64,000 bases of DNA, from contig OY969623.1 in assembly GCA_963701675.1 (NCBI GenBank), forward strand, positions 1,178,001-1,242,000, in the 5' to 3' direction. Positions 36,067 to 46,502 of the stretch are shown one piece after another. This DNA comes from G963701675 sp963701675 (lineage in GTDB: Bacteria > Planctomycetota > Planctomycetia > Gemmatales > Gemmataceae). The notes below the pieces were generated by a model. The model did not search any database. It had not been told where the DNA came from and saw only the letters and a program-made list of their open reading frames with translations. Made by a program: the position numbers and the translations under genes. The first letter of the stretch is position 1, and each line of letters opens with the position of its first letter.

Positions 36067-38036
36067 CGGGATAAGGGGCTGCTGTAGTTTCTTTCGGCAT
36101 TACTCGGCATTCTCTGGCTCGCGAAACGAAGTGCGGTGAAACACACTCTGCGTCCTGCGTATTCCGATTGCCGAACTTCCGATCCAGTTTGTCAATACCG
36201 GTGGCCGGGCTGTTGCCGCCTATGACATTGATCACGGTCGTCTCATCTGGAAAACGATCGACGTCAATGGCCTTCAGAGTTTGAGCGCCCGGAGTGTTCA
36301 AAGTGAACGTGAAGGAGTGAGTACCAAGTGGCCCTCCGGGACAAATGTGTAATCGGGGGGCAGCTTGGCCAACGGATCGGAACTCTGGAACCTGATCGTC
36401 ATATCTACGAAGACGCCCGTATTGCCGTTTCCATCGAGGACGACGAGAGTCGCTCGAAACGGTTGACCTGCGAGGACCTGCTCGCGCACGACCCATTTGA
36501 GTGTCAGACCCTGGCTGGTCTGAAACGCGCCCGGGTCGGGATTGTAATAGGGCGTTCGCCAGGTGCCTCGCTGATCGAACGATCCGCCGAGGGCTGGGTC
36601 GCCCGTCTTGATTGCCGGACTTCCGGGTTTGATGGCGTGCGTGAGTGTCTTCCCACCGTAGTCGCTCAGCGGCGCCAGCTTGGGATCTAGCGGTACGGCC
36701 GAGGTGCCGACGTTGTCTGTCGCGGCCCAGCCGCCGCTGTCCTGGCCGTTTCCGATAAAGTTGTAACCGAAGGAGATGACCTCACCGAGCACGTCGGGCC
36801 CTTTCCCCGTGGTGCGATTGCCCGCAATTAACATGCTGTTCATCCAGACCCGAGCGGAGGTTTGCGATTCGACGACAATCTCGATGCCGCCGCCAGACGG
36901 TGCTTCGTTATCGGTGATTGTCGTGGCCCGCAAATCGACGACCGACTCGGGAACGGGCCAGAACGTGTCGATGTTAATCGCGCCGCCTTGGGTATCGGAG
37001 TTGTTACCGGAAATGGTGCTGTCGGTGATCCGTAGCGTGCCGTTGTAGACATAAAAAGCGCCTGCGAGATGCCCATGGTTATTGGAAATCGTGGTGTTGT
37101 CCACGTCGGTCCATCCCGAGGTATGCACGGCGGCGCCTCGGTTGTCCGAGATGGTGCTGTCTCGTACCGTAACGCTCCCGACGAGATTAAAGAAGCCAGC
37201 GCCGCCGCTGGGGGCCACGTTCCTGGCGATGGTCGTCTCGGTGACGGTTGCGAATCCGATGTTGTAGATCCCGCCACCGGATTCTTCCGCCACGTTGTCA
37301 ACGATCTGGCTTCGCAGGACATGCAATGTGCCGCGATTGGAAATGCCGGCCATGTTTCGGGCGCGATTTCCGGATACGACCGTGTCGATCAAGGTGACGG
37401 TCCCGGCGACATTGTCGATGCCGCCCCCGGTGCCAAAGTCGATAATTGCGTTGTTCGATACCACGCAGGATTGCAACAGCATGTTTCCGTTGTAGTTGGC
37501 CAAGCCTGCGCGGCGCTGCTTGCCTGATCCTGAATCGCGTTGTTCGTGATGGTAACCCCAGTGAGGTTCAAATCGCCCTCGTAGTTGTAGAGGGCGCCGC
37601 CGTCGCGCCACGAAAACTGCGCGTAGCCGATGCCGCGCGTCAGTGTCAAATCGCGGATACTCACCGATATGTCCTCGGCAATCTCCGGAATCACGAAGAT
37701 GCCACTTTGCAGTTGGGCATCCAATGTTAATACCGCCGCGCCGGGCCCATCGATTTCCACAGGTGCTAGGATCGGCAAGATGCCTTGTTCCAATACGATC
37801 GTACCGGCAAGTCCCTGCAAAAACTCGATTCGATCCGCGTCCTGTTGCGCGTTGGCCAGTTCCAGACAGTACCGCAAGTCGCCGTTCAGCCCTTCCCCAT
37901 GGCCCGTGTCACCCAGATTGGACACGGTACAGGTGGACGGGCACATCCGTGATTCAAAACATTCCACCATCGGCCGATAGCAGTGAAACCGATTTGGACT
38001 CAAATACGCTCGTCTAACGGATCCTCGCCGAGACAT
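36017..38036 (-). CDS. Right-handed beta-helix surface protein, frameshifted twice
   Basis: A large exported-type protein (about 670 codons). The N-terminus reads YRPMVECFESRMCPSTCTVS, the planctomycete 'LE.LE.R..PS' surface-protein motif. It is followed by pectate-lyase-like repeats: GGALYNYEGDLNLTGVTITN, GGGIDNVAGTVTLIDTVVSG, GGGIYNIGFATVTETTIARN and similar. A choice-of-anchor-Q-like segment (LSDYGGKTLTHAIKPGSPAI, then DQRGTW) and an Ig-like end (FTFTLNTPGAQTLKAID) follow. Frames change near 37505-37525 and again near 36330, where single bases are probably wrong. The start is ATG 38036. It likely sits on the cell surface or is secreted. Its last 50 bases overlap the convergent membrane ORF. 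Confidence 0.75.
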
Positions 38037-38428
38037 GAAACGCCCCCCCATGAAAGGAATGCCGAGCTGCCTGCGCAGGCAAGCTCGCACTCTCCCCCAT
38101 CCACTACCTCCGCATTCCGCCGTCAAAGCCGACACTCTTTTCGGAGTTCGTCGTTTCAGTTGAGAGTTTTTTCATGCAGCACGATAACTACACCAGTAGT
38201 TTTCGGTCCTATCGAAATGCAGAGGCGCAGTTGCCCAAGCCCGTCTCGATGTCTCAGTTTCGATGCAGTCGTCGGTTACCGGTTACCGGCCGTCGAGGCC
38301 ATGGCGACGGCCCGCGCCGGAAACGGTAAGAAGCCCCTATCCTCAGCCGGATGAGCTGGCGTGTCGAACGATGTCTTGTCACGATTTCCCGCTCCGGTAT
38401 ACTGAGCCTTTCGTAGGAGAGTACTATC
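38037..38428. other. Divergent gap between surface protein and rpmB
   Basis: No gene supported in 392 bases. It should carry the promoters of the beta-helix gene and of the rpmB-gatC-gatA unit, but no clear boxes can be fixed. Confidence 0.4.
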
Positions 38429-38689
38429 ATGGGCATGCAGTGTCCCATATGTGGGAAAAAGCCAATTCGCGGTAACCAGATCGCTCGGCGCGGCAAGGCG
38501 AAGTACCTTGGCGGTGTGGGCCGTAAGATTACCGGCATCAGCCGGCGCACGTTTCGTCCCAATCTGCAACGCATTCAGGTGAACCTCGATGGCAAGATCC
38601 AAAGAATGCGCGTGTGCGTGCAGTGCATTCGAAGCGGCCGAATTCAGCGGCCACAGAAGCAGAAGCCTTTCCAGATGCCTTCCGTCTAG
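38429..38689 (+). CDS. rpmB: Large ribosomal subunit protein bL28
   Basis: 86 residues of bL28. It opens MGMQCPICGKKPIRGNQIAR with a CxxC, then KITGISRRTFRPNLQRIQV and a second CxxC (RVCVQCIRSG). The four-cysteine arrangement suggests a zinc-binding (C+) bL28 variant, known in other phyla. AGGAG lies 8 bases upstream of the ATG. It is followed 9 bases later by gatC, so ribosomal protein and amidotransferase genes may share a transcript. Confidence 0.93.
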   Translation: MGMQCPICGKKPIRGNQIARRGKAKYLGGVGRKITGISRRTFRPNLQRIQVNLDGKIQRMRVCVQCIRSGRIQRPQKQKPFQMPSV

Positions 38690-38698
38690 AGTGCCTCG

Positions 38699-38986
38699 AT
38701 GGCGTTGACCGCCGAACAAGTCCGCTGGGTCGCGCATCTTTCTCGGTTGGATCTGTCCGATGCTGAAGTGAGCATCATGACGGATCAGTTAGATGCTATT
38801 CTTCTCTACGTCAACCAGCTTCAATCGGTACCCACCGAGGCCGTCGAGCCACTGGCGCATCCATTGTCCGTGCAAAACGTGTTTCGTGACGACAACTTGA
38901 CGGCGTCCATCCCTTCAACCGATGCGCTTGCCAACGCACCCGATAAACAGGGCGACTTTTTCGGCGTGCCCGCGGTACTAGACTAG
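38699..38986 (+). CDS. gatC: Aspartyl/glutamyl-tRNA amidotransferase subunit C
   Basis: 95 residues, normal length. Signatures: LTAEQVRWVAHLSRLDLSDA at the start, and EAVEPLAHPLSVQNVFRDD, then DKQGDFFGVPAVLD at the end. GatC wraps GatA and GatB to stabilise the complex that amidates misacylated Glu-tRNA(Gln) or Asp-tRNA(Asn). gatA follows after four bases. Confidence 0.93.
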   Translation: MALTAEQVRWVAHLSRLDLSDAEVSIMTDQLDAILLYVNQLQSVPTEAVEPLAHPLSVQNVFRDDNLTASIPSTDALANAPDKQGDFFGVPAVLD

Positions 38987-38990
38987 CCTC

Positions 38991-40468
38991 ATGAATCTCA
39001 CCGACGTATCAGCATGTGAACTGTGGCGCAGGTGCAGCGCGGCGAAGTCACGGCCGAAGCGCTCACGGAATCGTTCCTTCGTTCCATCCGACAGCACGAC
39101 GGTGGACTCAAGGCATTTCTCCACGTCGACGAGTCAATGGCCCTCGAAACAGCGCGGCGCATCGACAAGCGGCGCCAGCGCGGAGAACCGCTCGGGCCCC
39201 TTTCAGGCTTACCCGTGGCCATAAAGGACCTCCTTTGCACCGAGGGACAACCCACCACGTGCGGCAGTCGGATGCTGCAACGGTTCATTCCGCCATATGA
39301 CGCCCACGTCATTACTCGCCTCAAGGACGCCGACGCGGTGTTGATCGGAAAGACGAACATGGATGAATTCGCAATGGGTTCATCCACGGAAAACAGTTCC
39401 TTCCACCCGACACGCAACCCGTGGAATCTGAACCACGTTCCCGGTGGATCGAGCGGCGGGTCGGCTGCGGCGGTGGCGGCGGGCATGGCGCCCGTGGCAC
39501 TTGGCAGCGACACCGGCGGCTCCATCCGCCAACCCGCGGCCATGTGCGGAGTTGTGGGCCTCAAACCCAGTTATGGACGAGTGTCGCGCTACGGTCTCGT
39601 TGCCTTTGCCAGTTCCCTCGACCAAATTGGCCCTTTCGCTCGAAATGTTAGTGATGTTGCCCTGCTACTCGAGGCCATTGCCGGACACGATCCACGGGAT
39701 AGCACCAGCGTCGCCGAACCAGTGCCGACGTATCGCACACAGCTCGAGCAACCTTTGCGGCCGCTGACCATTGGAATCGCCAAGGAGCATTTCGGCGCCG
39801 GTTTGGACTCGGAGGTCCAACAAGCCGTGCGCTCCGCACTCGACGTCTACAAAAAGAACGGCGCCACCGTGGTTGACGTCTCGCTGCCGCACAGCGTGTA
39901 TGCTGTCGCCGTTTATTATCTCGTTGCCACCGCCGAGGCATCGAGCAACCTGGCTCGATATGACGGCGCCCACTACGGTCACCGGGCGGAGACGTACCGA
40001 AACCTCATCGACATGTATGCTCGGTCGCGCGGTGAGGGCTTTGGCCCGGAGGTCAAGCGTCGAATTATGCTCGGGACTTACGCACTTTCGAGCGGCTATA
40101 AAGACGCCTATTATTTGAAAGCACTGAAAGTTCGACGGCTCATCAAGAACGATTTTGATTCGGCGTTTTCACGCAGCGATGTGATTATTAGTCCCACGTC
40201 GCCGACCGTGGCGTTTCGAATCGGCGAGAGAACGAATGACCCGCTCTCTATGTACTTGTCCGATGTTTACACCATCGGCGCCAATCTCGCGGGCATCGCC
40301 GGCATCAGCATCCCATGCGGCTTCTCTCATTCTGGCTTGCCCATCGGACTGCAGATTCTGGCCCCGGCGTTTCAGGAGGAGAAACTGTTGCAGGTGGCCC
40401 GGATGTATGAACGCGAAACCGATTGGCACAATCGCCGACCACCGCTCGCAGCGACGGCGATGGTGTAA
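38991..40468 (+). CDS. gatA: Aspartyl/glutamyl-tRNA amidotransferase subunit A, frameshifted at the start
   Basis: The amidase subunit, about 491 residues. The amidase signature is complete: PVAIKDLLCTEGQPTTCGS with the catalytic Lys, and VPGGSSGGSAAAVAAGMA plus ALGSDTGGSIRQPA with the Ser-cisSer-Lys triad. Further on come GLKPSYGRVSRYGLVAFASS and YLVATAEASSNLARYDG. The ORF as given begins at a GTG (39023), but the natural N-terminus MNLTDVSACEL lies four bases after gatC in another frame. One base missing near 39020-39022 joins them. It releases ammonia from glutamine for GatB. gatB is 3.5 kb downstream, beyond a convergent kinase gene. Confidence 0.92.
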
Positions 40469-40492
40469 CTAACCAAGTGCAGATTACACAGA

Positions 40493-43400
40493 TTATCGCG
40501 GAGAACGGCTCGATTGAAGCAATGTGCCCGCCCCTTCGGTGGGAGAAGCATCCCACACGATCACGCGGTGCAGTATCGCTGAATCGTCCATCGCGGCGAG
40601 ATGATTGCCGTCCTTGCTAAAGGTCAGGAACGAAAACGCCGTGGCCTCAGGCCGCTGGAGCATCAGCACCGCCTGTCCGGTTTCCGGGTCCCAAATCTTT
40701 ACCGAACCAGGCTCCGTCCCGCCCGTAGCGAGTCGTTTCCCGTCCGGGGAGAATGCGACACAATCGCACGCATTATCCAACACCCGCAGAGTTTCCCCCG
40801 TGTTGACGTCCCAAAGGTGGACCTTCCCGAGTTCAAGGCGTTCGCGTTGCGAGTTGCTGATGACCCGCGTCGCCGCCGCGATCCAACGGCCATCCGGGCT
40901 GAAGGCAACGCTTCTCGACGCTGCGGGAAGGGACAGCGTCTTGCGCTCCGTCCCGGTCTCGGCATCAATAATACGTGCGCTCACCACGCGTCCGTGCAGG
41001 CAAATCGCGACAATGGTCTTGCCGTCAGGGCTGATCGACGCAGCAAGCACGCGGTCGCGGAGCGTATATCGCACCTTATCCGAGAAGACGTCGTAGACCG
41101 TCCATCCCCCCTGCCCCGGCGGACCGCCAACCAGTACTTCGCCGTGCCGGCTTAGGTGGAGTTCGATGTTCGACGGATCCCAATTCGACGGCAGTTCGAG
41201 TTGGGCGACTGGTTTTTTCTCGTTCCAATTCATGATGACCACCGGCCACGGCTTCGGCCGGCGCGACGGGAGCATCGCCGCGATCCCGCCCGGATGCCTG
41301 CGAACGATGGCCGCGTAGCCTCCGTCGTTGGAAAACGTGACCGACGCGATCTGGTCGTTGTGTGCTTCCTGGGTCGCCTTTCGATCCAAATTACCATTGG
41401 CCAAGTCATAAAACCCGGTGGAGAGGTTGCCCAGCATCATTTCGTACACGATCGAGGCCTGACCTTGGGCCATCATGGCGCCTTGCCCCTGGCCGCTGAA
41501 TCCGCCGATTACCAACGATCGGCTGTCCGGCGTAAACGTCAGCCCGTAGCGACCCGCGTAGACACGGTGGTCCTGACTGGCAAGCAAGTTCCAAATTCGG
41601 GCGGTTCCGTCGGTACTGGTGGATACAAGCGCTCTTCCATCCGGCGTGTACGCGACTCCCGTGACCATATCCAGGTGTCCGCGAAGCGATGTCGATTCTC
41701 GCCCGGTTTGACTATCGACAATCCGCACGACACTGTCCCGGCACGCCAACGCCAGCTTGTCGCCGTCCCGGCTGTAGGCCATATCGACAATCTGAAATCC
41801 AGATGACATGAGCTTGGTTGCATCCTTGCCGGTCGCGGCATCCATGACCCACACCGACGGCATCGGATCGAAAGGTCGCTTGCCCAAGTCGACGCGTAAC
41901 CGTGACACGGCCAGGAGTTTTCCATTCGGGCTGAATGCGACCGCCGTCGGCCGGTCGGCAGTCAACAATTGTCGCCATTTTTCCGTGTGGGTGTATGCAT
42001 CCCACACGACGAAACCGTGGCGTGTGCTTAGGCTGACCAGCAATCGGCCGCCCGGACTATACTCCAAGCGATCCCATGGATTCGTGCGCGAAATAGTGTG
42101 CACGATGCGGCCGCTCGAGACATCGACAAAATCGATAGACGCGTTGATGATCGCCGCCGGGGTGTCGTCGTACGGACGGCAGGCAACGGCCAAGCGCCGG
42201 CTATCCGGACTGAAGGTCAGCGATTCAATGAACGGAGCACTGCACGGAAATCCCTCGCTCAACTTCCCCGTCGAAACATTCCACAATTCAACTGTATGCG
42301 GTGGGCGATTGTTCTTTCGTGTGCGGACGATCGCCAGTGTTCGGCCATCGGGACTGATCGCCACGAATCGAATGTTTTCGCGTGACGTGTCAACATTGGC
42401 GACGAATTCTCCGTTTGCCGTACTCCGAATGATGATGCCTGGGTCGCTTTGGTGTTGTCCAAACGAGATAAGCCACTTCCCCGGCTGCCGAACCGCGTTG
42501 ATCGATTCATCGATCGTCAAGCTATCACCAAGACACATTCGGTGGAGATACTTCCACTCCCAACCCCGCTCCGCCGGCGGACAGCTATCCAGAAACTGAA
42601 CGGCCTGCGTGACGTTGTTGGAAGACCATGCGTGTTGTGCGGCTAAGATTCCGAGCCGATACGCCGTGTTGCGCTCCCGGTTCAGAGTGTCACGGAGCTG
42701 CCCTTTCTTTCGCATCACATCGGCGAGTGCATTGCTCGTTTTTTCTTGCTCTTTTTCGAGCGCCACCTTCGCTTTCGTTTCGTCCGCCAGAGCATCGCGC
42801 ACCAGCCAGTAACTCACCGCGAGCGCACCGATTACCAAAATGGCGGCGACACCGCTGACGGCCATCAGCGCGGCTGCCGCCGGGCGCCGTCGTACCCATT
42901 TGACGATGCGTTCCCAGGTCGTGCTCGGCCTTGCCTGGATCGGTTCGCCTTCAATCCATCGGTCCAGGTCGTCCGCCAGCGATTCCGCGGATCGGTAACG
43001 CTGCGCCGGATCCTTCTCCAGGCACTTGAGGCAAATGGTTTCAAGGTCTCGGTCCACGGAAACGTTGAGCGACGAAGGAGACGTCGGCTCGTTGTCGCGA
43101 ACTTGCAAAAGCGTGTCGAGTGGACTGTCGGATTGGAATGGGGGCCGGCCGGTTAGCATCTCATATAAGATGGCCCCGAGACTGTAGACATCCACCGCAG
43201 TGCTCAAGCCTCTTTCACCGCGCGCCTGTTCGGGCGCCATATAGCTCGGTGTGCCGACAATCGCTCCCGACCGCGTCAGATCGCTTCCGCCTTCCACGCG
43301 CTTCGCGACGCCGAAGTCGGTAACATGCGGTTGGCCCTGTGCATCGAGCATCAAGTTTGCCGGCTTTAAGTCACGATGGAGTATGCCGCGCTGATGGGCA

Positions 43401-43901
43401 TAATGGACCGCTCGAGCAACGGTGGCCAGGAGCTGAGCAGCTTCGCGGCGCCGCCTTCAGGTGTGCCATGCAATGTGCGAAACTACCGCCGTCCACCAGC
43501 TTCATCGTGAAGAAATGCACGGCCGAGTCGATGTCGCTCGATTCGTAATGCCCGATTTCGTAAATCGGAACGATGTTTGGATGGTCGAGATTAGCCGCCG
43601 CCGCCGCTTCGGTGCGAAAGCGCTGCAGCTCGGCCGTTGATGCGAGCCGGCCGGCCAGGATCATTTTCAAGGCGACGATCCGATCCAGACTGATTTGCCG
43701 CGCCTTATAGATCACCCCCATGCCGCCGCGGGCAACCTCTTCGATCAGCTCGTAGTCCCCGAACTTGCGAATTGCAGGAGCTTCGGACGACCCCGTGCGC
43801 GTCTCCAGCCCCATGGTGGGCGCGGTTGAGGCGTTAGCCACCGGATCGTCGGCATTGCCGTCGGCGGCGCCATCGAGCTTTGGTCGAACCCGGTCCGACA
43901 T
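40493..43901 (-). CDS. Ser/Thr kinase with WD40 propeller, frameshifted
   Basis: About 1136 codons. N-terminal kinase: ARGGMGVIYKARQ, VALKMI (ATP Lys), GILHRDLKPANLMLD, VTDFGVAKR, YMAPEQA. One membrane helix (ALMAVSGVAAILVIGALAVS) and a coiled-coil segment link to a C-terminal propeller with many WD40 blades, for example HLDMVTGVAYTPDGRALVST and CVAFSPDGKRLATGG. The frame changes near 43440-43455, just before the catalytic loop: HLKAAPR continues as EAAQLLATVARAVHYAHQ in the next frame, so one base is probably missing. The WD40 part would sit on the far side of the membrane if the helix is a true anchor. It lies between gatA and gatB, against both. Confidence 0.88.
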
Positions 43902-44016
43902 TCACCGTCCCCCTGCGTGTTCTCATAGTCTATTCGTTTGGAATGCTTCGGGATAACAGATAAATGCCATTTGATACCACTGTATAATGTCCCCGAACGG
44001 GAATGGTCTGCTTCAA

Positions 44017-45486
44017 ATGGAATACCAAACAATTATCGGCTTGGAAGTCCATGTGCAACTCTTGACGCAAACCAAGCTTTTTTGCGGCTGCACCACGAAG
44101 TTTGGCCTGCCGCCGAATTCCGCAACATGCCCGGTATGCCTTGGCTTGCCCGGAACACTACCCGTCATGAACCGGCGCGCATTCGACTTGGCCTTGCGCG
44201 CCGCCATTGCACTGAATTGCACCATCGCCACGTTCACAAAATGGGATCGGAAGAACTACTACTATCCCGATCTTCCCAAAAACTATCAGATCAGCCAGTA
44301 CGATTTGCCGTTCAGTCGGAACGGTTGGCTGGAGATTGAAACAGAAATCGGCCCCAAACGGATCGGCATCATTCGTGTGCATCTCGAAGAGGATGCCGGC
44401 AAGATGTTGCATGACGAGGCCGGCGCCGGGAAAGGCAGCCTCGTCGACCTGAACCGCACGGGGACTCCGCTTTTGGAAATCGTGAGCCAGCCGGAGCTTT
44501 CCAGTCCCACCGAAGCGAAAGCATACCTCGAAGAAATTCGATTATTGATGCGCGAGCTCGAAGTCTCCGACTGCGAAATGCAAGAAGGCAGCCTGCGCTG
44601 CGATGCCAATATCAATCTTCGCATTCCCAACGGCAAGGAAGCAGCGGTTACGCCGATTGTCGAAGTCAAGAATCTGAACAGTTTCCGTGCGGTCGAACGC
44701 GCGATGAAGTACGAGGCCCCGCGTCAGTATGCGGAATTCCAAAGTACGGGAATCCGGCTCGGTGATGCACCCAAGGCAACGGCCGGATGGGACGACACGC
44801 GCGGCGTGACAGTCATTCAACGACGAAAGGAAGAAGCCGCCGATTATCGTTACTTTCCTGACCCTGACCTGGCCCCGGTGGTTGTTGATGAGGCATGGAT
44901 TCAACGAACTCGTGCCGAAATCGGGGAGTTGCCGGCCGCGCTTCGACGCCGCCTGCAAGAACAGTACGGCCTGACGGCGTATGACGCGGCGGTTATCACC
45001 GATAAGGGGCGTGCTTTCGCGCGCTACTTCGAAGACGTGGCCGTCCAATGCGGCGACCCGAAGGCGGCGAGCAACTGGCTCACGAATCAAGTCCAGCAAA
45101 CTCTCAACGAGCGCAATTCCGGAATCGCGGATTTTCCGATAGCCGCCGCGGCGCTTGCCGGCCTGATTCGGGAAGTCCAGCGCACCGGCCTGAACATGCA
45201 ACGCGCACGTGAGGTCTACAGCCGTATGTTAATCACCGGCGCATCGGCGGAGGCGGCGATGGCGGAGCTCGGATTTCAAGTCGTTGCCGACGAATCCACG
45301 CTGCGCGACATCGTCCGCCGAGCCATTGCCGCCAATCCCAAAGCAGCCGCGGACTTTCGCAATGGAAAGACCAAGGCGGCCGATGCCATCAAAGGCGCCG
45401 TCATGCGCGAAACCAAGGGAATGGCCAAGACGGAGATGGTTCAACAGATTGTTTTGCAAGAACTTGCCAAGGAACCCGACACATGA
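44017..45486 (+). CDS. gatB: Aspartyl/glutamyl-tRNA amidotransferase subunit B
   Basis: 489 residues from ATG 44017. Signatures: IIGLEVHVQLLTQTKLFCGC with a zinc-site cysteine pair and NSATCPVCLGLPGTLPVMN, the second cysteine pair. Then KNYYYPDLPKNYQISQYD, the GatB catalytic core with LHDEAGAGKGSLVDLNRTG, and the C-terminal helical domain followed by the GatB/YqeY tail (ADFRNGKTKAADAIKGAVM). It is the kinase half of the amidation, activating Glu-tRNA(Gln) with ATP, in the cytosol. Its stop overlaps the next gene's start (ATGA), so gatB and the TIM-barrel gene may be coupled. Confidence 0.95.
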   Translation: MEYQTIIGLEVHVQLLTQTKLFCGCTTKFGLPPNSATCPVCLGLPGTLPVMNRRAFDLALRAAIALNCTIATFTKWDRKNYYYPDLPKNYQISQYDLPFSRNGWLEIETEIGPKRIGIIRVHLEEDAGKMLHDEAGAGKGSLVDLNRTGTPLLEIVSQPELSSPTEAKAYLEEIRLLMRELEVSDCEMQEGSLRCDANINLRIPNGKEAAVTPIVEVKNLNSFRAVERAMKYEAPRQYAEFQSTGIRLGDAPKATAGWDDTRGVTVIQRRKEEAADYRYFPDPDLAPVVVDEAWIQRTRAEIGELPAALRRRLQEQYGLTAYDAAVITDKGRAFARYFEDVAVQCGDPKAASNWLTNQVQQTLNERNSGIADFPIAAAALAGLIREVQRTGLNMQRAREVYSRMLITGASAEAAMAELGFQVVADESTLRDIVRRAIAANPKAAADFRNGKTKAADAIKGAVMRETKGMAKTEMVQQIVLQELAKEPDT

Positions 45487-46421
45487 ACCGAAGACAATTC
45501 ATCGGCGGCTGCGTGGCCGGCGGCGTCGGCACGATTCCGACTACGGCCCGCGGCGCTCATCCATCAACCGAAAGGCACAAGGCTCGTGCAAATCGCATGG
45601 CCGTTTCCACGTATTCCTTCTGGCAATTTCGCCACAACGATCTTCGCGACATTGGAAAATGCATCGACCTCGCGGCCGAGATGGAATTCGACGGTGTCGA
45701 GATTCTACACCGCCAAATGGAGAACGAGAGCAACGAACATCTTCAGGATCTCAAACGCCGAGCGTTCCTCAATGGCCTCGATTTATGCGGGTTTTCCACG
45801 CACCAAACTTTCCTGTCGCCCGATGGCGAGGTTCGAAAAAAGAACGTCGAGCACACCATTCACTGCATCGAACTGGCGTATATGTTGGGCATTCCGACCA
45901 TCCGAGTGAACACCGGAACCTGGGGCACGAGCAAGAACTTCGACGAACTGATGAAGAACCGCGGCATCGAACCGCCTCGCGAGGGATACACGGATGAAGA
46001 CGGATTCAAATGGGTGATCGACGGACTTTCTAAGTGTCTGCCCGTTGCCGAACGATGTGGCGTAATCATGGGTCTGGAAAACCACTGGGGTCTCGGCAGA
46101 ACTCCGGAAGGTGTCGTCCGCGTCGTCGATGCGATCAATTCACCGTGGCTTCAAGTTACCCTCGACACCGGGAACTTCCTGGAAGACCCGTACGAAAAGC
46201 TCGAAAAGTTGGCGTCGAAATCGGTGCTGGTCCAGACGAAGACGTATTTCGGCGGCGGCTTGTGGTATACCCTTGACCTCGACTACGACCGCATCGCGGC
46301 GATGGTACGAAAACACGGCTACCGAGGATATGTTTCGCTCGAATTCGAGGGGAAAGAAGATCCGCGGACCGGGATTCCCAAGAGCTTGGCCATGCTTCGC
46401 AAGGCGTTCGCCGCCAAATAA
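45483..46421 (+). CDS. Sugar phosphate isomerase/epimerase-like TIM barrel
   Basis: 312 residues of the AP-endonuclease-2-like (xylose isomerase-like) family. The N-terminus NRRQFIGGCVAGGVGTIP is a short twin-arginine-type signal. The barrel has STYSFWQFRHNDL, FDGVEILHRQMENE, GFSTHQTFLSPDGE, then GVIMGLENHWGLGRTPEG with the first metal Glu, VTLDTGNFLED, and YVSLEFEGKEDP with the last. It is distantly like the protein at 9862, but the substrate is unknown. It overlaps the gatB stop by four bases, a surprising translational link with tRNA amidation. Confidence 0.88.
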   Translation: MNRRQFIGGCVAGGVGTIPTTARGAHPSTERHKARANRMAVSTYSFWQFRHNDLRDIGKCIDLAAEMEFDGVEILHRQMENESNEHLQDLKRRAFLNGLDLCGFSTHQTFLSPDGEVRKKNVEHTIHCIELAYMLGIPTIRVNTGTWGTSKNFDELMKNRGIEPPREGYTDEDGFKWVIDGLSKCLPVAERCGVIMGLENHWGLGRTPEGVVRVVDAINSPWLQVTLDTGNFLEDPYEKLEKLASKSVLVQTKTYFGGGLWYTLDLDYDRIAAMVRKHGYRGYVSLEFEGKEDPRTGIPKSLAMLRKAFAAK

Positions 46422-46452
46422 CAAGGCGCCTAAACGCGGCTCACGCAAATTA

Positions 46453-46470
46453 GCGCAGATGTCTCTGCGC
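46453..46470. repeat. Short palindrome between convergent genes
   Basis: GCGCAGA (46453-46459) and TCTGCGC (46464-46470) form a 7-base hairpin with a TGTC loop. The surrounding sequence (CGCAAATTAGCGCAGATG, then GCGAATCCGCGTAATC) has the look of a dispersed repeat. It lies between two convergent genes and may end both transcripts. Confidence 0.55.
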
Positions 46471-46502
46471 GAATCCGCGTAATCTGCGTTTGCTAGGCCG
46501 CC

